Source: an uncultured Aquimarina sp.
GTDB taxonomy: Bacteria; Bacteroidota; Bacteroidia; Flavobacteriales; Flavobacteriaceae
Assembly: GCA_947496705.1 (NCBI GenBank)
Contig: CANMDW010000003.1
Location: 405,622 to 469,621, forward strand
Length of the DNA: 64,000 bases
Direction: 5' to 3'
In this document: positions 44,014 through 52,392 of the stretch, one piece after another
Position numbering within the stretch: position 1 is the first letter of the stretch
How the letters are laid out: every line of letters starts with the position of its first letter
Translations under genes and position numbers: made by a program
Notes under the pieces: model-generated
Databases searched by the model: none
What the model saw: the letters and a program-made list of their open reading frames with translations, nothing else
What the model was told of the DNA's origin: nothing

Positions 44014-45365
44014 TGATAAGCAGAAAATTTTATGTGCAATTAATAATAAGAGTCGTGATACTTTCATTCACGGCCCTGGTCATGGCTTTTGTCTTTTTCA
44101 AAACACACTATATTTTATCAATCTTATTCCTGTTCTTTTTTTCACTGCAAACGGCCTTTTTAATTAGACACCTAAATCATAATAATCGGAAAATAGCCTA
44201 TTTTTTTAACTCCATTAAAAATGATGATTTCACATTGCGATTTCCTGAATACGGGAGTGCAAAATCATTCAACGAATTAAACCGCAGTCTCAATATCCTT
44301 AATGATAAGATTCAAAATATATATATTAAAAATCAAGCCCAGGAGCAGTATTATCAGGAAATATTAAAACAAGCAGAAATTGGTATTTTGACCTATAATA
44401 AAAAAGGACATATTCTTTTTGCCAATCCCAAGGTCGAAAAATTATTGAATTATACCCCACTCAATCATATTAAGCAATTAGCCCAGGTTGATAAAAAATT
44501 ATATGAGTTGTTTAACAATCTGGCACCTTTTGAACGTATGCTTTTTCAACTAACCAATGAACGGGAAACCATTCAGCTCACCATTAAATCCTCAGAAATA
44601 GTATCAAATGACGAGGTGCTGAAGTTAATAACCATCCAGGATATTCATAATGAACTAGATAAAAAAGAAACAGATTCATGGATAAAATTGATTCGGGTAT
44701 TGACCCATGAAATCATGAATTCTGTAACTCCTATTACTTCTATATCTGAATCCATATTACATTATTATAAAGATGAAGATGGAATTGTTGAAACAACACA
44801 AATTGACGAAACCAAAATACGCATGACTGCCAAAGGATTAGAAGTGATTAAAAACCAGGGGAATGATCTTATGAGCTTTGTACAATCCTATCGTAGTTTT
44901 TTGAACGTACCCGTACCAGATAAAAAAATAATCAATGGATATGAATTTCTTGAAAAAGTAAAAGTTTTAATTAGCCAGGAAGCTGGTTTTGCCAGTATTT
45001 CGTTTGATATCCTTAAAAAATCTGAAGATCTGGAAATCTATGCAGATGAGAAACAAATCACCCAGATACTCATAAACCTTTCAAAAAATGCTATTCAGGC
45101 ATTAAAAGAAACAGATCATGCCAAATTACAGTTTGTTTTGGGAATGACCACAGAGGGTAAAAAGTATATAACCGTTCAAGATAACGGGCCGGGTATACCT
45201 CCCGATATTATGAATCAAATATTTGTGCCGTTTTTTACTACCAAAAAAGATGGTACCGGGATTGGTTTAAGTCTTTCTAAACAGATTATGCACTTGCATG
45301 GAGGAAGCTTAACCGTGCACTCTATACCCAATCAGGAAACTTTATTTTCATTGTTTTTTGATTAG
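44013..45365 (+). CDS. Membrane histidine kinase paired with the NtrC-type regulator
   Basis: This 450-residue sensor kinase has two membrane helices (about residues 9-29 and 32-50) with only a very short loop, so there is little extracytoplasmic sensor. A linker and PAS-like segment follow (ILKQAEIGILTYNKKGHILFANPKVEKLL), then the phosphoacceptor box WIKLIRVLTHEIMNSVTPI (His about 232) and the HATPase_c domain (N box LINLSKNAIQAL, G1 DNGPGIP, G2 GTGIGLSLS). The short sensor loop suggests sensing within the membrane or cytoplasm, as in NtrY-like or cell-envelope stress kinases. The ATG overlaps the regulator stop by one base. Confidence 0.9.
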   Translation: MISRKFYVQLIIRVVILSFTALVMAFVFFKTHYILSILFLFFFSLQTAFLIRHLNHNNRKIAYFFNSIKNDDFTLRFPEYGSAKSFNELNRSLNILNDKIQNIYIKNQAQEQYYQEILKQAEIGILTYNKKGHILFANPKVEKLLNYTPLNHIKQLAQVDKKLYELFNNLAPFERMLFQLTNERETIQLTIKSSEIVSNDEVLKLITIQDIHNELDKKETDSWIKLIRVLTHEIMNSVTPITSISESILHYYKDEDGIVETTQIDETKIRMTAKGLEVIKNQGNDLMSFVQSYRSFLNVPVPDKKIINGYEFLEKVKVLISQEAGFASISFDILKKSEDLEIYADEKQITQILINLSKNAIQALKETDHAKLQFVLGMTTEGKKYITVQDNGPGIPPDIMNQIFVPFFTTKKDGTGIGLSLSKQIMHLHGGSLTVHSIPNQETLFSLFFD

Positions 45366-45377
45366 AAACTCATTATT

Positions 45378-45785
45378 TCAGTGTATTACATTCAGTTTCA
45401 ATGTCTTAGTCAATGCCTCAAAATAAAAATCTTCCTGATCCGGAACTATGGTAACTTTATAAGCCGTATTTTTTATAATATAATGGGGTGAGGTTTCTGG
45501 ATGTAAAGTATCGTCATGAAGCTTCAAAATCTTCTGGATAAAATCATTAATTAAAAGTACCTCATCATAGGTAATCTCACGACGAAATGTGGGTTGGTCG
45601 CTTTTATATACGAGATAATCATTTCTAAAACTCAAAGATTCCCCGGTGCCATCTGGCTTATGGAATTCAAAAGTAAAATCCTTTGAAGCAAATATCTTAT
45701 TGATGTTTTCTACAGTAGGTTCAACATTGCGAGCACAACCAATACATAAAATAACTGCTAAAAAGAAGAAAAAATTTCGCATCAT
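45378..45785 (-). CDS. Small hypothetical lipoprotein
   Basis: This 135-residue protein has a lipobox ending CIGC near residue 17 and a mature part rich in beta strands and charged residues (DFTFEFHKPDGTGESLSFRNDYLVYKSD). No family is recognised. It ends 12 bases after the convergent kinase gene. Two adjacent in-frame ATGs (45785, 45782) serve equally as starts. It may be an envelope protein of the same neighbourhood, but nothing in the sequence shows a link to the kinase. Confidence 0.6.
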   Translation of the reverse strand: MMRNFFFFLAVILCIGCARNVEPTVENINKIFASKDFTFEFHKPDGTGESLSFRNDYLVYKSDQPTFRREITYDEVLLINDFIQKILKLHDDTLHPETSPHYIIKNTAYKVTIVPDQEDFYFEALTKTLKLNVIH

Positions 45786-45835
45786 TTAATTTTTCAGTAG
45801 TAAAAACCGGCTATTTCCAACCAGACATTAAATAT

Positions 45836-45882
45836 AAAAAAATGCCGCACTTCGACCTTAGCTTTGTCTCAGATACGGCATT
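45836..45882 (-). terminator. Rho-independent terminator after the 45920-46534 gene
   Basis: On the minus strand AATGCCG (45882-45876) pairs with CGGCATT (45847-45841), and a run of Ts at 45842-45836 follows. The loop is about 28 bases. It lies 38 bases past the stop of the minus-strand gene at 45920. Confidence 0.75.
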
Positions 45883-45919
45883 AAATAATATTATAAGATT
45901 CTTACAAATGCAGTCTGTA

Positions 45920-46534
45920 TTATTTTACAGCCAAACGTTTTATCGAACTTTCAAAATCTATATTTTCAAGATTACTAATTAATAATCCAATACCTCCGGA
46001 TTTTGAGGCAACGATATATTCTGTTTGGAATTTTCTCTTGGTTTTATACGCTTTTAGATATTTAAGCTTCACAACCTTTGACGTAGGAGTGAAGAAAAAT
46101 CGTCCGTGTATTCTTTTATATTTTACTTCCTGAATATTTGACTCATCTTTTAATTGATTGTTCATACTTGAAACAATCCTCGCTGCACGTTGTTCATTTA
46201 GTTGGTAGAAATCGCATGCATAGATAAAAACATAATTCTCGATATTTTGTTCGTCTGCAAATATCTCAAAATCAACTTTTTTATCCTCTATTTTCTTCAA
46301 TTCATGAAGTGCGATCTTCTTAAACTTAGATTGATCATCCAATGAATCTAGTTTGCTTTTAAACTCTTCCGGAGCTATTTTAGAATACCCAGAAGTAAGC
46401 ATTATGGTATTCTGCTTAAATTCGATGGTGTTTTTAGAAAATGTGGAATAACTGGATTTACTTGCTAATCCATTTGATAAAAATTCACATCCTGTAACAA
46501 GGATTACGGTAAGCAATAGTAGAAATTTTTTCAT
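45920..46534 (-). CDS. Hypothetical lipoprotein
   Basis: This 204-residue protein has a signal peptide and lipobox (LLTVILVTGC, Cys at about residue 16). The mature part is helical and rich in K, S and E (KLDSLDDQSKFKKIALHELKKIEDKK, then LNEQRAARIVSSMNNQLKD) and ends in beta strands. No conserved motif was recognised. It stands alone between the haem block and the sensor kinase region, with its own terminator. Confidence 0.6.
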   Translation of the reverse strand: MKKFLLLLTVILVTGCEFLSNGLASKSSYSTFSKNTIEFKQNTIMLTSGYSKIAPEEFKSKLDSLDDQSKFKKIALHELKKIEDKKVDFEIFADEQNIENYVFIYACDFYQLNEQRAARIVSSMNNQLKDESNIQEVKYKRIHGRFFFTPTSKVVKLKYLKAYKTKRKFQTEYIVASKSGGIGLLISNLENIDFESSIKRLAVK

Positions 46535-46613
46535 AGGGGGCCTTTGTGTTTATAATATATCATCTATGAACTAAGCTCAAGATGAACGCGCAAGATACTA
46601 AAAAAAAACTATT

Positions 46614-47516
46614 TTACAACCACTCAACCGGATTTTTAAGCACTTTAACTAATTTCTCTTCTTCGCTTCCGGTTTTTGGATGATAATTATACTGCCACTG
46701 TACTTTTGGGGGAAGGCTCATAAGGATACTTTCTATCCTTCCGTTTGTTTTTAATCCAAACAGTGTTCCTTTATCATGTACCAGGTTAAATTCTACATAA
46801 CGTCCACGACGAATCTCCTGCCAATCCCTTTGCGCGTCTGTATATGGTAACCCTTTTCTTTTTTCTACGATAGGGATATAAGCTTCCAAAAAACTATCCC
46901 CTATTTCAGTAACAAAATCATACCAGTTTTGCATCGACATTTTATCGTTTGCTTTGCAATAATCAAAAAATAAGCCTCCTATCCCACGACCTTCTCCGCG
47001 ATGTGCATTATAAAAATATGCATCACATTTCTTTTTATATGTAGGATAAAACTCAGGGTTATATTTGTCGCAAGCCGATTTACATACCTTGTGGAAATAC
47101 TTTGCATCTTCATCAAATAAATAGTAAGGGGTTAAGTCCTGGCCACCACCAAACCAATTATCTACAATGTTCCCTTTTTTATCATACATTTCAAAATAGC
47201 GCCAATTGGCATGCACTGTGGGTACCATAGGGTTTTTAGGATGTAATACCAGCGATAAGCCGCAGGCAAAAAAATCGACATTACCTACGTTAAAATAACT
47301 TTGCATTGCTTTGGGTAATGCTCCGTGAACACCAGAAATATTTACGCCTCCTTTTTCAAAAACGTTTCCGTTTTCAATAACCCTGGTTCTTCCTCCTCCA
47401 CCTTCGGGCCGCTCCCATAAATCTTGTCGAAATTTAGCATTGCCGTCTATTTCTTCGAGCTTTGCTGTAATAGTATCCTGTAAATTTTGAATGTATTGGT
47501 AAAATTTATCTTTCAT
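46614..47516 (-). CDS. hemF: Oxygen-dependent coproporphyrinogen III oxidase
   Basis: This 300-residue enzyme oxidatively decarboxylates coproporphyrinogen III to protoporphyrinogen IX. The start is ATG 47516 (MKDKFYQYIQNLQDTITA); the frame is open 5 codons further. The typical signatures are present: RVIENGNVFEKGGVNISGVHG, SLVLHPKNPMVPTVHANWRYFE, WFGGGQDLTPYYL and GRYVEFNLVHDKGTLFGLKTNGRIESILMSLPP. It implies an aerobic, protoporphyrin-type haem route. It lies 15 bases after an EI24-like membrane gene and closes the haem operon. Confidence 0.95.
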   Translation of the reverse strand: MKDKFYQYIQNLQDTITAKLEEIDGNAKFRQDLWERPEGGGGRTRVIENGNVFEKGGVNISGVHGALPKAMQSYFNVGNVDFFACGLSLVLHPKNPMVPTVHANWRYFEMYDKKGNIVDNWFGGGQDLTPYYLFDEDAKYFHKVCKSACDKYNPEFYPTYKKKCDAYFYNAHRGEGRGIGGLFFDYCKANDKMSMQNWYDFVTEIGDSFLEAYIPIVEKRKGLPYTDAQRDWQEIRRGRYVEFNLVHDKGTLFGLKTNGRIESILMSLPPKVQWQYNYHPKTGSEEEKLVKVLKNPVEWL

Positions 47517-47530
47517 CGATATTAAAATCA

Positions 47531-48241
47531 CTAGGTTGGTATCTTATTTTTGGTTTGTATCACTTCATAAGTAGCAGCAACGGTAGCCAGCGGTAATCCA
47601 TATGCCAGTCCAAATAAAGGAGCGCAAAATATTAGCATGTATCCTAGCCCTATAGCAAATGTGATCTTTTTGTTGTCTCTTAGAAACATTTTGATGCCAG
47701 CATCGTTGTCATATCGATGTAGTACCATTTCAAAAATCATTTTCCCGGTATAATAACCAACTATGATACTTCCTAATAGCACAAAAATTAAATTTCCATA
47801 GGTAATAAGCGTCAATCCTGAAAGCACAAATAGTAATAACAATTCTTCCATCAACCACCGGCTGTTTCTATTAAAGCTTCGCTTTAACAAAATAACAACA
47901 TCTTTGGTCATATGCGATCTTTTGAATACAGTTGTTGCCGAATGTTCCCTTTCTGCGTTGATAGAAAGTGTCTGAACAAAAGGCATGCACAGCCCCATCA
48001 ACACATAGATATACACAACCACAATGGAAATGATAGTAATACCTATCCAATTTTCATCAAAAATAACCTCTATACTCTTTGAGAAAGTCATAAAAATCCA
48101 GACCAAGGCGCTCACCATCAAAATATTTATAAGCACCATAGGAAATAATCCTCTGTACCTGGGTAGATGTGGAGATCCTCCGAAAAACCATAAAGCCTTC
48201 CCATAGGATTTTAGAACGCTAAAAATAACTGGTTTGGCCAT
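47531..48241 (-). CDS. EI24-like membrane protein (copy B)
   Basis: This 236-residue protein has about four to six hydrophobic helices. The C-terminal part (KKITFAIGLGYMLIFCAPLFGLAYGLPLATVAATYEVI) resembles that of the neighbouring EI24 gene (IAIGNGIVFVLMLFIPIIGFIITLPISVVAASTETV), so the two are probably divergent paralogues. EI24/CysZ-type proteins include sulfate permeases, but the function in this group is unknown. It sits in the haem operon between hemF and the other EI24 gene. Confidence 0.65.
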   Translation of the reverse strand: MAKPVIFSVLKSYGKALWFFGGSPHLPRYRGLFPMVLINILMVSALVWIFMTFSKSIEVIFDENWIGITIISIVVVYIYVLMGLCMPFVQTLSINAEREHSATTVFKRSHMTKDVVILLKRSFNRNSRWLMEELLLLFVLSGLTLITYGNLIFVLLGSIIVGYYTGKMIFEMVLHRYDNDAGIKMFLRDNKKITFAIGLGYMLIFCAPLFGLAYGLPLATVAATYEVIQTKNKIPT

Positions 48242-48277
48242 TTTTGTCTATTGGTTGCAACGATTAAGAAACATGAC

Positions 48278-49078
48278 TCAGGAAATCTTAGGTGTTTCTT
48301 CTTGCAACCTTATTTTTTCCGTTTCTTTTGAAACGATTAGTTCTTTCTCTTTTAGGATTCTTACGGTTTCGGTAGAAGCTGCAACTACAGAAATTGGAAG
48401 TGTAATAATAAATCCGATTATAGGGATAAAAAGCATTAGTACAAATACGATCCCGTTGCCAATGGCAATGCCCCGATGTTTTCTTACAAATTGAATACTG
48501 TTTTTATAATCGAAATGACGCTCCATCGTATAATCCATATTTCCAAAACCGATATAATAGGCTTGTATTAAAAAGATCAATGCGGTAAACACAATACCAA
48601 CCACCGGAATAAAACTTAAGATCACCAATGGAATCATAAATAACAGCTCTTTTACCAGGTTGCGAACATTAATTCGGATACCTCTTGATAATTGCTGTGC
48701 AAATGAGGTTTGACGATGTGAATGTGCGGTTTCTCCTAACATATGTGCCTCTATTTTTTCTGAAACCGGGCTCATAAAGGGTGCAGATAGTGCCATAACA
48801 ATATGTTTGTATAGCACCAATCCTAAAACCAGTATCAAAAAGCCACCCAAATACGTACTGATTGTCGCAAAAGTTTCGGATCCCCACTCCCAAACCCAGG
48901 CACGGGAAATAAGGCTCCCCAGATTATCTGAAAAGAAATAGGTTAATGCAACAAAAGATGCTCCTGTGATAACACTTATTAGAATGGGAACCGCAAAATA
49001 TTTCCACAATCCAAGCTTTGAAAGGAGTTTGAACGTCCCAAAATAGGCCTTAATACCGTTGATGATGTTTTTGAACAT
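48278..49078 (-). CDS. EI24/CysZ-like membrane protein (copy A)
   Basis: This 266-residue inner-membrane protein has helices around residues 28-50, 75-105 and 145-180 and near 210-240. The EI24-type pattern is clear in KHIVMALSAPFMSPVSEKIEAHM and IQAYYIGFGNMDYTMERHFDYKNSIQFVRKHRGIAIGNG. EI24 family members are linked to sulfate import or to membrane roles. Association with the haem operon is positional. The upstream leader resembles those of the FtsX permeases, with a TGCC...GGCA hairpin before the start. Confidence 0.7.
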   Translation of the reverse strand: MFKNIINGIKAYFGTFKLLSKLGLWKYFAVPILISVITGASFVALTYFFSDNLGSLISRAWVWEWGSETFATISTYLGGFLILVLGLVLYKHIVMALSAPFMSPVSEKIEAHMLGETAHSHRQTSFAQQLSRGIRINVRNLVKELLFMIPLVILSFIPVVGIVFTALIFLIQAYYIGFGNMDYTMERHFDYKNSIQFVRKHRGIAIGNGIVFVLMLFIPIIGFIITLPISVVAASTETVRILKEKELIVSKETEKIRLQEETPKIS

Positions 49079-49225
49079 AACTAAACTATTTTTGATTTGC
49101 CAGAGGCATATAGGTTGATGACTTACTTCTTATATGTAGCCTTTTAGCATGTTTTGTTTCAATATTTTGTGCTGATCGAAAATATATCACTACTAAATTT
49201 GTTTCTTTTTGCGCTATTTTTTACC

Positions 49226-49720
49226 TCATTTATCTTCCGAAAGATAAACCAAATCATTTTTATGATCTAGTATTGCTTTGATTTCTAAAACTTTCTTAGC
49301 TTTTTGAGTGTTTTCCTGTAAAAAAGTAATGATTTCTTCTTCAGAACTATTTTTTAAAGATCCTAAATACATCCTGCCGACTTCATTATTGTGCAAATCC
49401 ATGGCCATTGCCAAAGGTGCATTTGGAGCCAGTTTTTCATGCAAATTGGTCACTTTTCGTGCCCAAATCATAGATTTTTCTTCATTTTTGGTCATTTTGA
49501 AGATATTTTGACAAATTAGCACATTCCATAATGCATGTCTAAACGCATTTGCTTTTCTGTTGCTGTGATGTTCCTTTTCATAAAGAGAATTACAAATAGC
49601 CATAGTTCTTTTAGTCGCCCTAAGTGTTGGAATAATATATAACGGTTTCAAAAGCATTAAACCGGTTAATCGAAGTAATTGCCACATACTTACCTGTTTT
49701 GCAAAACTCCGGATGTTCAT
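49226..49720 (-). CDS. DUF6973-like small protein
   Basis: This 164-residue protein has a conserved histidine-rich core: NAFRHALWNVLICQNIFKM, then WARKVTNLHEKLAPNAPLAMAMDLHNNEVG. These may form a metal or active site, and the pattern resembles DUF6973-type proteins. It begins with a hydrophobic segment (LLRLTGLMLLKPLYIIPTL). It stands two bases after hemE in the haem operon, a tight spacing that suggests co-translation. I do not assign a reaction. Confidence 0.6.
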   Translation of the reverse strand: MNIRSFAKQVSMWQLLRLTGLMLLKPLYIIPTLRATKRTMAICNSLYEKEHHSNRKANAFRHALWNVLICQNIFKMTKNEEKSMIWARKVTNLHEKLAPNAPLAMAMDLHNNEVGRMYLGSLKNSSEEEIITFLQENTQKAKKVLEIKAILDHKNDLVYLSEDK

Positions 49721-49722
49721 TG

Positions 49723-50754
49723 CTATACTTTGTATTCTTTTACAGCATCTACAAACGCCCTCGCATTCTCGACAGGGATATTTGGCAGGATTCCATGACC
49801 CAGATTGGCGATATATCGGTCTTTGCCAAATTCATCAATCATTTGTTTGACCATCTTTTTAATTTCAGCCGGTGGCGAAAGTAACCTAGACGGATCAAAA
49901 TTACCTTGCAAGGTGATTTTTCCTCCCGTAAGATAACGTGCATTGCGTGCAGAGCAGGTCCAATCTACTCCAAGTGCCGCAGCTCCAGAATTTGCCATTT
50001 CCTGTAGTGCAAACCAACATCCTTTTCCAAAGACAATGACTTCGGTTTCCTCTTTTAAAGCATCTACAATCTGCTGGATATATTTCCAGGAGAATTCCTG
50101 ATAATCTACCGGCGATAACATCCCGCCCCAGCTGTCAAATACCTGAACGGCATCGACTCCTGTACCAACTTTGGCTTTGAGATAGGCAATAGTGGTATCG
50201 GTTATTTTTTGTAATAGCCGATGCGCTGCACCAGGCTGAGTAAAACATAATTCTTTGGCCTTATCAAAATTCTTTGATCCCTGCCCTTGTACCGCATAAC
50301 ATAAGATGGTCCAGGGTGATCCCGCAAAACCAATTAGCGGAACACGGTTGTCCAATCGCTCTTTGGTCAATTTAATGGCATCCATCACATAACCCAATTC
50401 TTCATGCACATCGGGAACAACTACTTGCTCAACATCTCGCAAAGATCGAATCGGATTTGGTAACCAGGGGCCAATCCCATCTCTCATCTCGACTTCGATA
50501 TTCATCGCCTGTGGGATCACGAGAATATCACTAAATAGAATGGCAGCATCCGGGCCGATGATATCGATGGGTTGTACTGTGATTTCGGCAGCTAATTCTG
50601 GTGTCCTGCATCGGGTGAAAAAATCGTATTTTTCCTTCAATGCACGAAATTCTGGTAAATATCTCCCCGCCTGACGCATCATCCACACAGGTGGGCGCTC
50701 AACGGTTTCTCCTTGTAAAGCTTTAAGAAATAGATCGTTTTTTAGTTGTGTCAT
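49723..50754 (-). CDS. hemE: Uroporphyrinogen decarboxylase
   Basis: This 343-residue enzyme decarboxylates uroporphyrinogen III to coproporphyrinogen III. Its signatures are clear: [18 protein letters not shown] at the N-terminus, [34 protein letters not shown], and [16 protein letters not shown] with [22 protein letters not shown] at the end. It lies 27 bases after hemD. Length is standard, with no odd substitution in the motifs. Confidence 0.95.
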   Translation of the reverse strand: MTQLKNDLFLKALQGETVERPPVWMMRQAGRYLPEFRALKEKYDFFTRCRTPELAAEITVQPIDIIGPDAAILFSDILVIPQAMNIEVEMRDGIGPWLPNPIRSLRDVEQVVVPDVHEELGYVMDAIKLTKERLDNRVPLIGFAGSPWTILCYAVQGQGSKNFDKAKELCFTQPGAAHRLLQKITDTTIAYLKAKVGTGVDAVQVFDSWGGMLSPVDYQEFSWKYIQQIVDALKEETEVIVFGKGCWFALQEMANSGAAALGVDWTCSARNARYLTGGKITLQGNFDPSRLLSPPAEIKKMVKQMIDEFGKDRYIANLGHGILPNIPVENARAFVDAVKEYKV

Positions 50755-50781
50755 ATGGAGTATGTAGTAAGTATAAGTATG

Positions 50782-51477
50782 TTACGGACTCAGACCTTCA
50801 AGGTTTTGGAAACCTTTAAGATCTTCTTTAAAATATTTCACTGCCTGAACGATTACATTCTCTACAGTGGGTTTGTTTGCTATGATGATATTGTTGGTAT
50901 ACTTTTTGGCTTCAGAAGCTGTAGTGCTGCCTATGCAAAAAGCGATACTTTTATCCATTTTATTTTCTGAAACATAACTTTGTACTCCTGAAGGACTGAA
51001 AAACAGAATTCCGTCAAAAGAACGGTTAAACTTCTTCGAATTTATATGTGTTTTGTATACAATTTGCTCTTTTACGTTCACATTATTCCGTTTCAGGAGA
51101 TCTGGAAGTTCATTTCTTCTCAAATTTCCGCAAAAAAACAAAAAAGAGCCATTTTTATACTTTTTTATGATGGTTTTGGCTAAATCTGATGCATTTTGAG
51201 CAACTTCCACTACATTTTGGCCATTTTCTTCCAAAAGTTTTTTGGTATTTGAACCTACACAAAAACAATTCTGAATTCTAAATTCTGAATTCTGAATGGC
51301 CTTCACCGCATTCTTACTTGTAAAAATTGCGTTTTGTGTTTCATGATCAATTTTAATTTCCAAAAGCTCAATATTGATAGCATCATATTCGACAAATCCA
51401 AGACCTGTATTTAGTAATAACTCTTTTTGAGCTAATGTGAGTTTTTTTGTTGAGAGTATGGTTGCAGGAGAGTCCAA
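50782..51477 (-). CDS. hemD: Uroporphyrinogen-III synthase with repeat-encoded C-terminus
   Basis: This 231-residue protein closes hydroxymethylbilane to uroporphyrinogen III. The family is weakly conserved; here the call rests on the two-lobed alpha/beta pattern (TSKNAVKAIQNS, FCVGSNTKKLLEENG, ILFFSPSGVQSYVSEN, FCIGSTTASEAKKYTN) and position between hemC and hemE. Most of the last 14 residues (DLKGFQNLEGLSP) are coded by an AGACC-type palindrome, so the natural end was probably around VKYFKE. It begins one base past hemC's end. Confidence 0.85.
   Translation of the reverse strand: MDSPATILSTKKLTLAQKELLLNTGLGFVEYDAINIELLEIKIDHETQNAIFTSKNAVKAIQNSEFRIQNCFCVGSNTKKLLEENGQNVVEVAQNASDLAKTIIKKYKNGSFLFFCGNLRRNELPDLLKRNNVNVKEQIVYKTHINSKKFNRSFDGILFFSPSGVQSYVSENKMDKSIAFCIGSTTASEAKKYTNNIIIANKPTVENVIVQAVKYFKEDLKGFQNLEGLSP
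50792..50824. repeat. AGACC-type palindromic repeat, copy 6 (inside the hemD end)
   Basis: The left arm AGACCTTCAAGGTTT (from 50792) and the right arm AAACCTTTAAGATCT (to 50824) pair with two mismatches. The copy overlaps the last codons of hemD rather than lying in a spacer. It is partly degenerate compared with copies 3 and 5, and its core is TTCA. Confidence 0.75.
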
Positions 51478-51478
51478 T

Positions 51479-52390
51479 TTATTCTATTTCCGATTTAATC
51501 TCTTTCATCAATTCCCGACCTCCATTATGTAATACTTCCTGTGCACAGTTCTTTCCAAAATCCTTGCAGTTGTCAAATTTTATCTTCTTTCGCACTTCAA
51601 TTTTATGATTTCCATTCAGGCTAAATAAAGTTCCTGTAAAGTAAATCATATCTTTTTTTATTTCAGCCAATGCTCCAATAGGTGCGGTACAGCCTCCTTC
51701 TAACGTTCTTAGAAATTCTCTTTCGATATGCACGCAAATTTCGGAGGCTTCGTGGTTTAAGTGTGATAATGCCTCTCTGCAATAATTGTCTTCTTCTTTG
51801 GCAACTACCAGCATTGCTCCCTGAGCCGGTGCGGGGATCATCCAATCCAGGTCGATATAGTTTTGGGGTTTTAAATGAATGCGTTCTAATCCTGCTGCGG
51901 CAAAAATGGCTGCGTTCCAATCGTTATTTTCCAACTTTTGCATTCTGGTATTTACATTTCCGCGTAAATCGACCACGGTATGCTCTGGATATCTGTTCAA
52001 CCATTGGGCTTTTCGGCGCAAGCTTCCTGTGGCGATAGTTCCATTACCTTCCAGAAAATCCAATCCTTTGTGAACCAGGATATCTTTGGCATTTGCACGT
52101 TCTAAAACGGCAGCTTCCACAATTCCTTCTGGCAATGCGGTTGGTACATCTTTCATAGAATGCACTGCGATATCAATATCGTTATTCAACATAGCAATAT
52201 CCAAAGTTTTGGTAAAAATCCCTGTGATTCCTAGTTCGTATAATGGTTTATCGAGAACAATATCTCCTGTCGATTTCACCGGGACCAGTTTGGTCGAATA
52301 TCCTAAATTTTTGAGATGGTGTTGCACCGTATTAGCCTGCCAAAGTGCCAATTCACTATCTCTGGTACCTATACGAATCGTTTCTGCCAA
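51479..52390 (-). CDS. hemC: Hydroxymethylbilane synthase (porphobilinogen deaminase)
   Basis: This 303-residue enzyme polymerises four porphobilinogens. The catalytic and cofactor sites are clear: RIGTRDSELALWQANTV at the start, ATGSLRRKAQWLNRYP and VDLRGNVNTRMQKLE, and the dipyrromethane-binding cysteine in FLRTLEGGCTAPIGA. It sits between hemA (2 bases) and hemD (1 base), so translation is coupled throughout. Confidence 0.95.
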   Translation of the reverse strand: MAETIRIGTRDSELALWQANTVQHHLKNLGYSTKLVPVKSTGDIVLDKPLYELGITGIFTKTLDIAMLNNDIDIAVHSMKDVPTALPEGIVEAAVLERANAKDILVHKGLDFLEGNGTIATGSLRRKAQWLNRYPEHTVVDLRGNVNTRMQKLENNDWNAAIFAAAGLERIHLKPQNYIDLDWMIPAPAQGAMLVVAKEEDNYCREALSHLNHEASEICVHIEREFLRTLEGGCTAPIGALAEIKKDMIYFTGTLFSLNGNHKIEVRKKIKFDNCKDFGKNCAQEVLHNGGRELMKEIKSEIE

Positions 52391-52392
52391 GA

